DNA of 64,000 nucleotides, taken from positions 155,304,357-155,368,356 of the forward strand of contig CM019824.1 of assembly GCA_009763385.1 (NCBI GenBank). Direction: 5' to 3'. The position numbers and the translations under genes were made by a program. Below, piece after piece: positions 24,175-34,641 of this stretch. The DNA comes from Coix lacryma-jobi var. lacryma-jobi. Taxonomy: Eukaryota > Streptophyta > Magnoliopsida > Poales > Poaceae. Each line of letters starts with the position of its first letter. The first letter of the stretch is position 1. The notes below the pieces were generated by a model that was given only the letters and a program-made list of their open reading frames with translations, was not told the DNA's origin and ran no database searches.

Positions 24175-24839
24175 TATAGATATCCAAATGGGCTAGGCCC
24201 GATGGGCCGGCACGGGCATGGTCCGAAAAAGCACGGCGCGACACGAAGGTTGTAGTGCCAGTGCCAGCACACGAGCACGAGCGTAGTGTCGTGCCTGGGC
24301 CGTAGGTCTAGCACGACGGTACGACACAGGGACGACACGACTAATAGGCTGACACGATAGCGGCATGATTATTTTCACCGTCGGATGACTTTAGAAGGGA
24401 CTAGCACTGTTGGATGAGATAGAGTGACATATATAAAAAAAACTATGTCTTAAATCCTAGCTAACTCTCCCTTTAATCACTCCCTAGCCGCAATTCTCTC
24501 CCTACTCCTCTCTCTTCGACATGGCAGCGGCAGCTCGCGGCCAGGGCGCCTCCTCGCGGCGACGAAGCGCGGCCGGGGCGCCTCCCCGTGGCGGCAGCGC
24601 GCGACCAGACATGTCTCCCGCGCGCAGCGGCGACAACGCGGCACGACGAACCTGAGAGGCACAACGGGTCATTCGGCACGGCACGACACGACCAAGTCCC
24701 CATAGTGTCGTGCATGGATCGAGGGTTAGGCACGACAGCCCTATTCGGCATGGCACAGCTGGCACGACCCGCCAGGGCCAGGCCGAATAGTGCCCGGGTC
24801 AGGATAGTGTCGGGACGCCCGTTTGGACATGCATCTATA
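24175..24839. mobile_element. Non-autonomous hAT element, 665 bp, with 8-bp TSD
   Basis: The element is flanked by an exact 8-bp direct repeat, CTTGGGGA, at 24167-24174 and 24840-24847, the size made by hAT transposases. The left terminus reads TATAGATATCCAAATGGGC. The right terminus inverted reads TATAGATGCATGTCCAAACG, pairing with a small gap. The subterminal zones are full of GGCACGAC/GTCGTGCC-type motifs in both orientations. No transposase is present. The middle (about 24470-24660) is GC-rich and looks like a captured gene leader plus ATG (near 24521) followed by Ala/Arg-rich codons. Confidence 0.88.
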
Positions 24840-24900
24840 CTTGGGGAAGCAAACTCTTTGTAGGCATGTGCTTGTTTCTCTGGTACAAGTAGAACACACA

Positions 24901-25137
24901 GTGGTGTTTAGTTTCCCTAAAAGACGCAAAACTTTTTAGATTTCTTGTCACATCAATTTTTAGATGCGTGCATGGAGCATTAAATGTATGTAAAAAATAA
25001 CTAATCGTACTTTTAGCATGTATATGTCGAGACGAATCTTTTGAGTCTAGTTAGTTCATGTTTAGACAAAGTTTGTCAAATAACAACGAAAGTACTACAT
25101 GACTTTTCCTAAAAATTTCCCGGAACTAAACAAGCCC
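24901..25137. mobile_element. Tourist-like MITE
   Basis: The left end reads GTGTTTAGTTTCCC and the right end inverted reads GGGCTTGTTTAGTTCCGGG. This is the terminal type of the very common grass MITE family that also occurs at 27289. The interior shares GACGAATCTTTTGAG and GCATTAAATG phrases with that copy. Length is about 237 bp and there is no coding sequence. The ends are mutated, so the target duplication is not clear. Confidence 0.75.
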
Positions 25138-26917
25138 GTCGGGTGTTCTTGACTCAGCTTTAGTCAATGAGTAGTACACATACATATGCTTGTGCCTGAA
25201 TTATCATGGGAGTTTAGATTAAAAATAAAGCATATATCTGCAGAACTTCAGGTTGTGTTTCTGCCTCGGGTGACAGATTATGTTGCCAAAATGTGTTATC
25301 AGATCAGCGCACATGGAATACTTTCTAATCCACCCCACTGATTCCGTTGGATAATACTATGACCGAGTGGTGCCTTACAGCGATGGTCCCAGTTCCCAAA
25401 AAGTGTTTTTGCTCAGTTTGAGCTCTGTCGTTCTGTGACTGGTAGTGAAGTGGTAGTTCTTAGGAGTAGTTCTTTTATAATGCATCTACGGATCAAAGTC
25501 TTGATATGGTGAGATTTGCGAAGCAAAGCTGCATTTACAAACTGATGCATGCACGGTGGGTACTTCAACACATCACAGCAATGAGATTTTTATCCTTCAT
25601 TACGTACGCGATAGCATTTCCCCAAGGCAGGTACACATCACTGAAATGGTAATCAAACAGCGCATGCGTGACGATCGTGTCATGTAAACAATGCAGATGC
25701 CAACGCAGCTTATCGCAGCCTTTATTCAGTCTGTACTTCTTTAGTTAGGTAGATGATGCAGCATATACTGTATATGTTTTGTCGATCTCTGTTAACGCGA
25801 GCATATATATTAGCATAGGAAAAAAATTACTGAATGATTCTTTGCAAAGGGCGTAGATACAGAAGAATTAATGAATTGGCTGGTGCTGGTGCATGGAACA
25901 GTTGAAACCCGGATCAATGCGACGCAAAGAAAAGTCAAGGCCTTCTCATAATGGAGTGGTTTTGTTCCAATCCTAGTTAAATTATCAGATATAATGTTTG
26001 CTCAGCTGATGATCATATGGGTTCGTGCAAAAGGGGACAGATTAAACAGTGGCCAATTGCAATGCAAACCTGACGGTAGTGGTATTAATAAAAAGGCATG
26101 CATATGTCTCCCCTGGGAGAGGGAGAAGATGAGAAGATTCTGCAAGCTGAAATCACCATGCGCATCCTAGTCATGGTCATGTGAGAGTGTTTGCTCATTC
26201 CTGCTAGGGCACCTCTCTACATGCTTATCACTGACAGGCAGTGCAGCATGCTTCAAATGTTTAGCACCCTCTCCATCGGGGATCATGTGCCAATAATGAT
26301 CAGTTATTTGGGACCAACAGCCAGCGGCACGCAGGTATATTCTTTGAATCATCATGCTGTTTTGTGCAGAAAAAAGAAAGATTCTTCTGATGAATGGGGA
26401 GTGGAGGTATCTGATCCTGTCAATGGTATCAGCACCAATCGTACACCCAAGCATTTCCCCTGCAGGAGGAGAGCAGGAGAAAGATGCTAGACACACTCAC
26501 GTACACACACTGATCGACTTGCGTGCGTGATGCCAAGAACACGCATGTGATCTCTTCTCTTCTCACTGCGTGGTCTGCTTCTTGGCTAGCTGGGTACGAC
26601 GTGATTCAGATGCGTGCTGTGTCGTCAGTCAGTTCCAGTCTGGCAGTCAAGCATGCCCAAAAGAAAAGAAAAAAGATTCAGCAGGCCCGGCGGGTGCACC
26701 ACCCTGTTTCTTGTGTTTCCACGCAAGAGAGCAGCAGCCCGACGGGCCAGGCAGGCACCAACGCAACGCACATTATTGGTCCGAGCTCGTCAACTGTGCC
26801 GCCATGCATCGATCGAGATCGTCAGTAGAATATATGAGCTGCGGCCATTATTGAATCCAGAGGTTAGTTGCCGACTTTGAGTTAGTACAGGTCAGACTGC
26901 TTTGTCCTTCCTATATA
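25138..26917. other. Intergenic sequence, no gene recognised
   Basis: Several short open frames overlap (for example 26191-26490 and 26523-26828 on the plus strand) but they have no motifs, no matching splice sites and biased Ser/Arg/Gln content, so I do not call them genes. Nothing else is nameable. Confidence 0.45.
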
Positions 26918-27008
26918 CTCCCTCCGTCCCTTTTTATCTGTCGTCCGGAAAGCGTGTTCGTGAGAGAAACACGGATTTATAGAGACAGTTATTTAGGGAC
27001 CGAGGGAG
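26918..27008. mobile_element. Miniature Stowaway MITE, 91 bp
   Basis: CTCCCTCCGTCCC at the left pairs with GGGACCGAGGGAG at the right, with TA on both outer sides (26916-26917 and 27009-27010), the hallmark of Stowaway insertions. The body is only about 65 bases, shorter than most members, so it is an internally deleted copy. Confidence 0.88.
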
Positions 27009-27288
27009 TACGGAGTATGCTGACCCGTGCGCGAACTCTAGTCATCATCAGGAAAATTATTCAGCTTGGCTTGACCACTGTTATTATTTTCCCAATGTTC
27101 AGACTTCAGACAGAGCCTGACGAGGACTGTACTAGTTGTCTACATCTGGTCAAGTGCGATGAGTTCAGGACTCGACAAGTGTTGTCCCAGTTACAATCAG
27201 TTGTCTGTTTTCTTCCATCTACTACTACCGTTACGGTTCTTCCTCCATGCATGCATGCCTGATCCTGCCCATGGCTTGCTTCATGTGA

Positions 27289-27531
27289 GGCCTTGTTCAG
27301 TTAGCGAAATATTTGATGAAAAGTTACTGTAGCACTTTCATTGTTATTTGACAAACTTTATCCAAATATGACCTAACTAGTCTTAAAAGATTCGTCTCGA
27401 CATGAGCGGACTAAAAGTATAATTAGTTATTTTGTTTACCTACATTTAATGCTCCATGCACGCGTCAAAAGATTCGATGTGACGGGTACTGCGCAAAATA
27501 TTTAGGCACATTTCGCGAACTGAACAAGGCC
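27289..27531. mobile_element. Tourist-like MITE with TGA target duplication
   Basis: GGCCTTGTTCAGTT at the left pairs with AACTGAACAAGGCC at the right over 14 perfect bases. TGA flanks both sides (27286-27288 and 27532-27534), a 3-bp duplication expected of PIF/Harbinger-type MITEs. The 243-bp body contains the family phrases GCACTTTCATTG and GATTCGTCTCGACA. Confidence 0.92.
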
Positions 27532-27620
27532 TGAGTGACTTGTGCAGCCTATAGCTCATAGGAGTTCAGAGGAAGCGGCTGAAAGGATCAGGCAAACAAG
27601 TTCATTTGGCCTCGTGTGGG

Positions 27621-27840
27621 TGATATACCCCCGGTACCATAAGATGAGACATGAGCCGCACCGCTAGGGATCGTCCGGTTCACAAGATGATATAATATAT
27701 AATAGATATTGTAATCCAAATATATTACCAACTCGGATATAAGGAGGGGCATAGGACCTCTAGACGATAACTCAGATCCCACATATCACAACCCAATACC
27801 GACCAATGCAATACATCAGAATACAACATGATGTAGGGTA
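27621..27840 (+). repeat. Left part of an older gypsy LTR, split by the Tat element
   Basis: TGATATACCCCCGGTACC starts this block, and its sequence continues at 38784 after the Tat insertion and its GGGTA duplication are removed. The rejoined LTR would be about 357 bp, ending near 38920, where a TGGCGCGCTAGGTAGGGG primer-binding-type site begins. It reads in the plus direction, opposite to the inserted element. Confidence 0.75.
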
Positions 27841-29277
27841 TGTTGACACCAAAAGCGGCGCACTGTGTCAATCACACAGCAAGCCGAAAAAACTAGCTTC
27901 GAACGTGGCCCGGGTGCTCAGAAGTCCGGTGCGTGCCAGTCAGTTTGCCCTGCAACTAACAAGGGAAAGAAACTGTTAAATACAAAGCTGGAACATGCCG
28001 GGTGTGACCAGACAGTTCCAAAATATACGGCCCTGAAGCCACTTACGACGACATATAGCTATGAAAGCTATCTGCCAACAAGCTCAAAGACTATTCGGCA
28101 ATATGAACGAAGTTACGTGAATAACGAGTTGCCGAATACGTTTGCATGAAAATTGTACTTGCATGATGTATTAAATATGAGTTAAAACTTAACCAATCTC
28201 GATCGTACAACCGAGCTGGGGTCCATGGGGATTGAACATACAAACCAAGCATAATTAAACTAATCTAAAGCCTGCGCCTGCCGCACGACACCTAGCTTTA
28301 TCATAGATCAAACATACTTAACATGCATGAACCCTCACCACGTAGCGATCTAGATACGATCAAATCGGCTATTACGAACAATAGATCCACTGCATAAAAG
28401 ACCTTACAAAAATGAATATGAAAGGACAGGATAGATCTGTAAAAGATAGAGCCGAACCGAGCGAAATCTAGATTGGGCAATAAAGTGTTGCAATGAGATA
28501 AACGTAACAATACATATAACACAAGGTAACTTAATGAATCTATTAGATCTTGCCAAACCTAATAGAGCCGATAACTATCTCATTTATGCTAAGCTTATCA
28601 AGCAAGCGCCTGCCGCACGGTACTTACTCATAATCTTAACACAAACTAAGACTTCTCGATCATCAAGTAATGATCCGCCGCACGATCATTACCAACAAGC
28701 GAGACTACTTGCATCACGCCTAAATCCGCCGCACGATACTAGACATAATAGCAAGGTTGTCGGGACTTACGGAGGTCGACGGATCGATGACTCCTCTCGA
28801 AGAACACGACGACACGACTTGGACTCGAAGATGGCACGGGGCCGGTTTGGTTGTATTGATTGTTGAACGTCTTTACAATGGCCTCAGGGTTTATATTTAT
28901 ACCCTGGTGTCCTATGAGTCCTAGAAGGACACGATTACAACGACAAAATCAGGAAACTATCTAAAATATGACGCCTTCTGCTCCAAGCTTCCCTTAATAA
29001 CCGGCGCACGCTAAAAATGACGAGATCCTCGTTGCTAAATCTTCTGACATGCCGCATTTGTCGTCTTCTGGCGCAAACCGACCTTAATCTGATGTAGCCG
29101 ACCGCAGCGTCATATTGCCGAACCTGCTCGCCGTTGACTAGTCGCCTTCACAGCCTTGCCGAATACATTGAGTTAGCCGACCGCGTTCGCTGTCTGCCGA
29201 ATCCCTTAGGTGGTGACTCCTCCCGAACCTGCACCGTGCTGGCCCACTTGTCATAGTGCGAAAATTATGTGTTAACA
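27841..29277 (-). repeat. 3' LTR of the Tat element
   Basis: This is the left copy, and it is 3' because the element reads on the minus strand. It contains many CCGCACG and TGCCGAA/GCCGAAC phrases. Compared with the right copy I count about nine single-base differences, all C/T or G/A. Its inner edge meets the polypurine tract. Confidence 0.95.
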
Positions 29278-29416
29278 CATGCCCCCTCAATTTTTGAATA
29301 AAGGCATTTGTTCTGAAATTGACCACAAGTCCACCGTGCGTTCTAGGCCGGCACTGCTTCAAACTCCGCATTCTCCCCAAATCGCCAACAGTTTCAATTT
29401 CCACCTGAGCTCCGTA

Positions 29417-30551
29417 ATGGCGACCCATGATGAGATTCCAGAGGTAAACCTCACTTCTCCTTTCAACACATTCGGTCAATTTCTATCGGCATTCGGTTCT
29501 TTTAACTTTTCCCGCACATATCTTCTTTTAGGCCTTTAGGGACGAAATTCTGATTCCTCGTGATGCGGATCCCGATTCCTACTTCTTAGGTCCAATGGGA
29601 AACTCCAATCCAACCAACATCATCAGTATGGAAACCAACAGAATTCCCTTCAAGCATGGAGTCATTTCATCGAACAGGTGGCGGTACACCTTCAAGAACT
29701 GGCCCTTGCCTGCGGTCACTGGTTGGAGGAACTGGTATAGAAGAATCCAGGCAAAATTTGGTCCTCATTGGGAAACTCAAGACATTCATCATGCTCTGGA
29801 ACTGTCTCTGGCCGAAATGCCCAAAAATGAACCATTGCTCATAGCAGCTTCTCATTTTTGGTCAGATGCCCTTAATGCTTTTGTGTTCGGCCATGGTATA
29901 ATGACAATCACATTAGCTGATGTCTTCATGATGAGTGGTTTGAACATTACTTCGACCATGAATGCTGATGAACTATTAGAGAAAATTACCCAGAGGTCCA
30001 TTGATGTCAGCGTTGGATGGATGAAGTATGTTGAAATCCACAACAAAGTGTCAAGCCCAGTGGCAGAGACAGAGCACAGGGCTTTTCTGAACATGTGGCT
30101 GTGCAGATTCATCTTCTGTGGGAGATCCAACGAGCCAACCCTCAACTACATTGCACTGGCTGACAAATTGTCCAAAGGAAAACAAATCCCTCTAGGCAAA
30201 CTTTTCCTGGGATCCATATACCACATGATGCATCAAATCTCCACTCAAATGTATCATGCCACTCATGCTGACACAGACAGACTACCACCAATTGATTGTG
30301 TCAATGGCCCCTGGTGGTTTGTCCAGATATGGCTTCAGCTATACATGCATCAAATAGTTGTCGTGCCATTGGACAACCTCAGCTTTCCTTCCAGCAACTT
30401 TGCTGAGGATGAAGAAGCCACAGAAAAAGCCTGCCAAACTTATGGGGAAGCAGCCACTGCTATAACCATCAACAAAAGTATTGGCAATCTCTTCAAGTTA
30501 TTCTTCATTGAACCGATTGCACAGCACCGCGTGCATTTGGTTCTGTTTTAG
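29417..30551 (+). CDS. Antisense accessory gene of the Tat element, plant-mobile-domain-like
   Basis: The gene lies between pol and the 3' LTR and is transcribed against gag-pol. A small exon (29417-29443, starting at ATG in MATHDEIPE) is followed by an 88-base intron (29444-29531, GTAAAC...TTTTAG). The second exon (29532-30551) keeps the phase and gives 348 residues without a stop. The protein resembles the plant mobile domain (aminotransferase-like) family: ASHFWSDALNAFVFGHG, then MTITLADVFMMSGLNI at about residues 130-150, FLNMWLCRFIFCG, and GKQIPLGKLFLGSIYHMMHQ. Extra ORFs in either orientation are known from Tat elements, some resembling transposon-associated domains. Function is unknown. 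Pol ends at 30688, so the two genes converge tail to tail. It is the only intact frame in the element. Confidence 0.72.
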
Positions 30552-30657
30552 CGTTTTTCGCGCTAAAGGCGACACATGCCGTGTTGGCTGTTTTTGTTCT
30601 AAGGGCGATAGATTCTATCGGCCATTTTTGTGCTAAGGGCGACACAACCTTGTATCG
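30551..30657. repeat. Three tandem repeats of about 36 bp between pol and the antisense gene
   Basis: Three units at 30551-30586, 30587-30620 and 30621-30657 share the pattern GTTTTTGTGCTAAGGGCGA followed by a variable tail ending TCGGCC-like. Short tandem arrays after pol are a known feature of Tat elements and can seed satellites. Here they fill most of the gap between the two converging genes. Confidence 0.82.
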
Positions 30658-30687
30658 GCCGTCGGTGCCCGCTAGTCCTTGATTCCG

Positions 30688-32919
30688 TTATGCACCGACC
30701 TCCACGCTAGGATGAAATTTCTTTAGATAACGTCCATTAATTGCCCTAGCAAACTCTTCTCCTTGGAGGGTTTTTAGAATGTACGCATTACCTGGAGCAC
30801 GTCTCAGAACTCAAAAAGGCCCTTCCCAGTTAGGGGACCATTTGCCGAATACCTTATCTTTGGTACCGATCGGCAAGACCATTTTCCAAACCAAGTCTCC
30901 TTCTTCGAATCCTTTTTCTTTCACTTTCGAATTGTAGTACTTGGCAACGCGTATCTTGTTCTTTTCAATATTTTCCAAGGCCTTGAGACGAATCAAATGC
31001 AAGTCCTCTAGCTCATCCATCATTAAATCTTTATAATTCTCTTTGGCTAGATTGTTCTGCAATGTAACTCGTCTTGACCCCGATTGCAACTCCCACGGTA
31101 GCACTGCATGATGCCCATAGACCAACTCGTATGGTGACGTCTGAGTCGACCCATGACAAGCCATTCGGTAAGCCCACAAAGCTTCATTGAGTACCAAGTG
31201 CCACCTTTTAGGTTTCTCTTCAATCTTCTTTTGAATGATCTTAATCATGATTTTGTTAGAAGCCTCTGCCTGCCCATTGGCCTTTGCATAATAAGGGGAG
31301 GAATTATAGAGTTTAATCCCCATCCCTTCGGCAAAGTCACAAAATTCAGAGGAAGTGAACTGAGTTCCCTGATCAGTAGTGATGGATTGAGGAATGACGA
31401 ATCGGTGGATGATATGCTCCCTGATGAAGGACACCATATTTTCTGACGTCACCTTTTTCAATGGGATGGCTTCAACCCACTTAGTGAAATAGTCCGTGGC
31501 CAACAGGACAAACTTATGTCCTTTGCTGGATGGAGGGTGGATCTGGCCAATCAAATCAATGCCCCATCCTCTAAAAGGCCAAGGCTTAATGATCGGATTC
31601 ATGGCCGATGTTGGGGCCCTTTGCACATTGTCGAATCGCTGGCAATCCTGACAACCTCTGTAGGATTCAAAGCAATCTTCGAGCATAGTCGGCCAAAAAC
31701 ATCCAGTCCTCCTGATTATCCATCTCATACGGTGAGCCGACTGGTGTGCACCACATACGCCCTCGTGCACCTCGCACATCAGCTTCCTAGCCTCGTTTTG
31801 GTTCAGGCACTTAAGCAAAACTCCATCTATGGATTTGTAGTACAACTGATTGTCCAAGAGCGTAAACTTAAGAGCCTTGTACCTGAGTTTTCGGAAAACT
31901 TTTCGAGATGGGTCCCTGAGGTAGTCGACAATGTTGTCTCTCCAGTCTTCAACTGCCCGATTATCACTCGGAATCACTTGATCATCCTTTGGGGCTGCTT
32001 GCTCTTTTGACCGAGCTTCTTGCTCCTCCTCAAGTCCAAAAATGTTTTGATTCTCCCTATACCCGGACGCTGCCTGGGCTAGCTGGTTTGCTTCTTCATT
32101 TTGCCCCCTAGGAATATGTTGCAAGGTTGCCGACCGGAACTGTTTGAGGAGCTCTTGGCAACCTTCGAGATATTCCTGCAGCGTGTCGTTTTTGCACTCG
32201 TATTCGCCGGTCAATTGCCTGATCACCAACTCTGAGTCACCGAAGATCTCCATGGCGTCTGCCTTAATGTCCACAAGCAACCGCAGCCCTCGGAGCAGTG
32301 CTTCGTACTCTGCTTGATTATTAGTCACCGGGTACTCGATCGGTATAGAGTACTTGAAGGGTGCCCCCTTGGGAGAAATCAACACGATCCCGACTCCACC
32401 ACCTTTGCTGCACGAGGATCCATCAAAAAACAATGCCCAAGGGACAATGGTTACCATGTTAGCGTTAGGATCACGGTGGTGAGTGACAAAATCAGCCATA
32501 ATCTGGCCTTTAACAGCCTTTGCCGATTCAAAATGTAAATCAAACTCAGAGAGAGCTAAAATCCATTTACCGATTCTTCCACTTAAAATCGGCATTGATA
32601 ACATGTGCTTGATTACATCAAACTCTGATACTACCACGCATTCGACATTCAACAAATAGTGCCGAAACTTGGTACAGGAATAGAAAACACACAAGCACAA
32701 CTTTTCTGTAGCCGAGTATCTCGTTTCGGGGTCCAGTAGCCTTCGGCTAAGATAGGCTATGACTCTCTCTTTTCCCTCGAATTCTTGCATGAGGGCCGAC
32801 CCTATCGTTAGGTTGTCGGTCGCCACGTACAACTTGAAAGGCTTGTCGAGTTGTGGAGGAACCAATACTGGTGGTGCCTTCATGTACTCTTTGATTTCAT
32901 CGAAAGCCTTTTGTTGCAC
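30688..32919 (-). pseudogene. pol: Tat pol: RNase H, second RNase H and integrase
   Basis: A 702-codon open block (32919-30811) starts in the RT connection region. The first RNase H module includes KLYVATDNLTIGSALMQ. The second (about residues 163-285) has FFDGSSCSKGGG, NNQAEYEAL and FGDSELV acidic residues. Integrase follows, with HEGVCGAHQ...CQDCQ zinc ligands and catalytic residues in WGIDLIGQI, ITTDQGTQF and AKANGQAEASN. A TGA at 30811-30813 interrupts the frame shortly before the true end, a TAA at 30688. The block is bounded upstream by a TAG at 32938. Catalytic residues are complete, so decay is limited to stops. Confidence 0.92.
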
Positions 32920-32937
32920 GTCACCCCATATGAACTC

Positions 32938-34004
32938 CTAATCTTTCTTGAGCTTCAACAGTGGAGAAAATGGCAGCACGAGCTCGGACAAGTTAGATAT
33001 GAACCTTCTGATAAAGTTAATCTTGCCGAGTAGCGATTGTAGCTCTTTGAGATTGGTTGGCGGCACTACCTTATCAATTGCTTCCATGCTCTTCTTGCCA
33101 ACCTCGATGCCTCTTTTGTGGACCAAGAATCCCAGAAACTCACCAGCCGACACCCCAAATGCACACTTGGTTGGATTCATCTTTAAACCATGTTTCCTTG
33201 TGCACTCTAAGGTCTTCCTTAAATTGGCTAAGTGTCCTTCTTTGCTTCTGGACTTGACCACCACGTCATCAATGTAGATCTCTACGATTTTGCCGATCAG
33301 CTCATGAAATATGTAATTCATGGCTCGCTAGTAAGTGGCACAGGCATTCTTCAAACCAAAAGTCATGACAATCCATTCAAACAAACCTATATGGCCGGGC
33401 ACCTGAAGGCGGTTTTTGCGACGTCCTCTGCAGCCATGAAGATCTGGTTGTAACCCGCATTGCCATCCATAAAGCTTATAATTTCAAAACCGGCCGAAGC
33501 ATCTATTAGCAAATCAGCCACTGGCATTGGATACCCGTCCATAGGAGTGGCTTTGTTGAGGTCCCTGAAGTCAATGCAAACCCTCATCTTTCCGTTCTTC
33601 TTGTATACCAGGACAATGTTGGAGATCCAGTCCGCATATCGACATGGCCGGATGAAGTTAGCTTCTAGTAATCTTTCCACTTCCTTTTTCACGTCGGCCA
33701 ATACCTCTTCCTTGTAGATCCTGCGCGGAGGCTGTTTATACGGGCGGTACCCGGGTTTGATTGGTAATTTATGCTCGACAATGGACCGATCTAATCCGGG
33801 CATCTCCGTGTAGTCCCAAGCGAAACAGTCTTTGAACTCTTTTAGAAGATCTACCAATTGCTCTCTGAATTCAGGGTCCAAACTGGAACTGATGAGCATT
33901 GGCCTCTTTTTACTTGCGTCACCAGCATCTACCTCTTCCAGTTTGTCGGCCGACGTGAACCCGCGTCCCAGTTTGCCCTCGCTGTTGTCGGTTGGGTTAT
34001 CCAT
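32938..34004 (-). pseudogene. pol: Tat pol: reverse transcriptase
   Basis: The block from 34004 begins in the protease-RT linker (CFAWDYTEMPGLDRSIVEHK) and enters RT with WISNIVLVYKKNGKMRVCID and FMDGNAGYNQIFMA. One base is lost near 33395, shifting the frame. A TAG lies at 33328-33330, and the frame then carries the catalytic box EIYIDDVVVKS and LKMNPTKCAFGVSAG before a TAG at 32938-32940. The first catalytic Asp region reads FMDGNAGY and the YIDD box is intact. Confidence 0.9.
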
Positions 34005-34635
34005 CTAAAAGAAGCTCTGAGAGCCGATTACTTGGATCGGCTGTTGATCTCTGCCGTAGATGTTGACAGGACCTTCTCCCCATACGCGATCGGAGAAGCA
34101 TTCCACTCCGTCGAATTCCCAGTAAGTGGGTTCAATAGCAGCAACACTCACCGAGTCGTCAGCATGGACAATCTCGATGTCGTCTCCAACCCACTGTATG
34201 AGTATTTGGTGCATGGTTGAAGGTATGCAGCAGTTGGCGTGGATTTCAATCCCTGCCCAAAAGCAGGCTATATGTCCCCTTGCCATCAATGACAAAGAAG
34301 GTCGTGATGAGCGTCTTGGATCCAATCATCAGTTCCACGTGCACGGCACCCCGAGTGTCAGAGGGATTGCCGGCAAAGTCACGGAGTATCATGTCCGTTT
34401 TGAGCAGATCTTCATCGTTCATGCCCAGCTTTCTGAAGGTGGCGTAAGGCATGATGTTGATCGCTGCGCCGCCATCGACAAACATCTTGGTCAGCGGCTT
34501 TCCGTTGACGTACCTCTTGACATACAACGGCTTTAAATGCCGATGCTTGGCTGGTTTGTCAAATGCTGCCTTCTGAGCCAACACGAGCTGCGCCGCGAGC
34601 TCGTCGTGCTCGGCCTTGTCAGAGTCCGAATACAC
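34005..34635 (-). pseudogene. Tat aspartic protease and linker
   Basis: The frame 34635-34246 holds a retropepsin-like domain with MFVDGGAAINIMPY (active-site D-G-G), MILRDFAGNPSDTRGAVHVE and YSLLLGRD, the usual flap and C-terminal landmarks. A frameshift near 34260 moves the reading to the frame of 34325-34005. That frame continues the linker and stops at a TAG (34005-34007) just before the RT block. The enzyme would have cut Gag-Pol. Confidence 0.88.
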
Positions 34636-34641
34636 CTCGTC

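Noticed and set aside
26523..26880. Overlapping plus-strand frames near 26.5-26.9 kb as a small gene
   Set aside because: Three overlapping frames of similar size, none with motifs or codon bias; likely chance.
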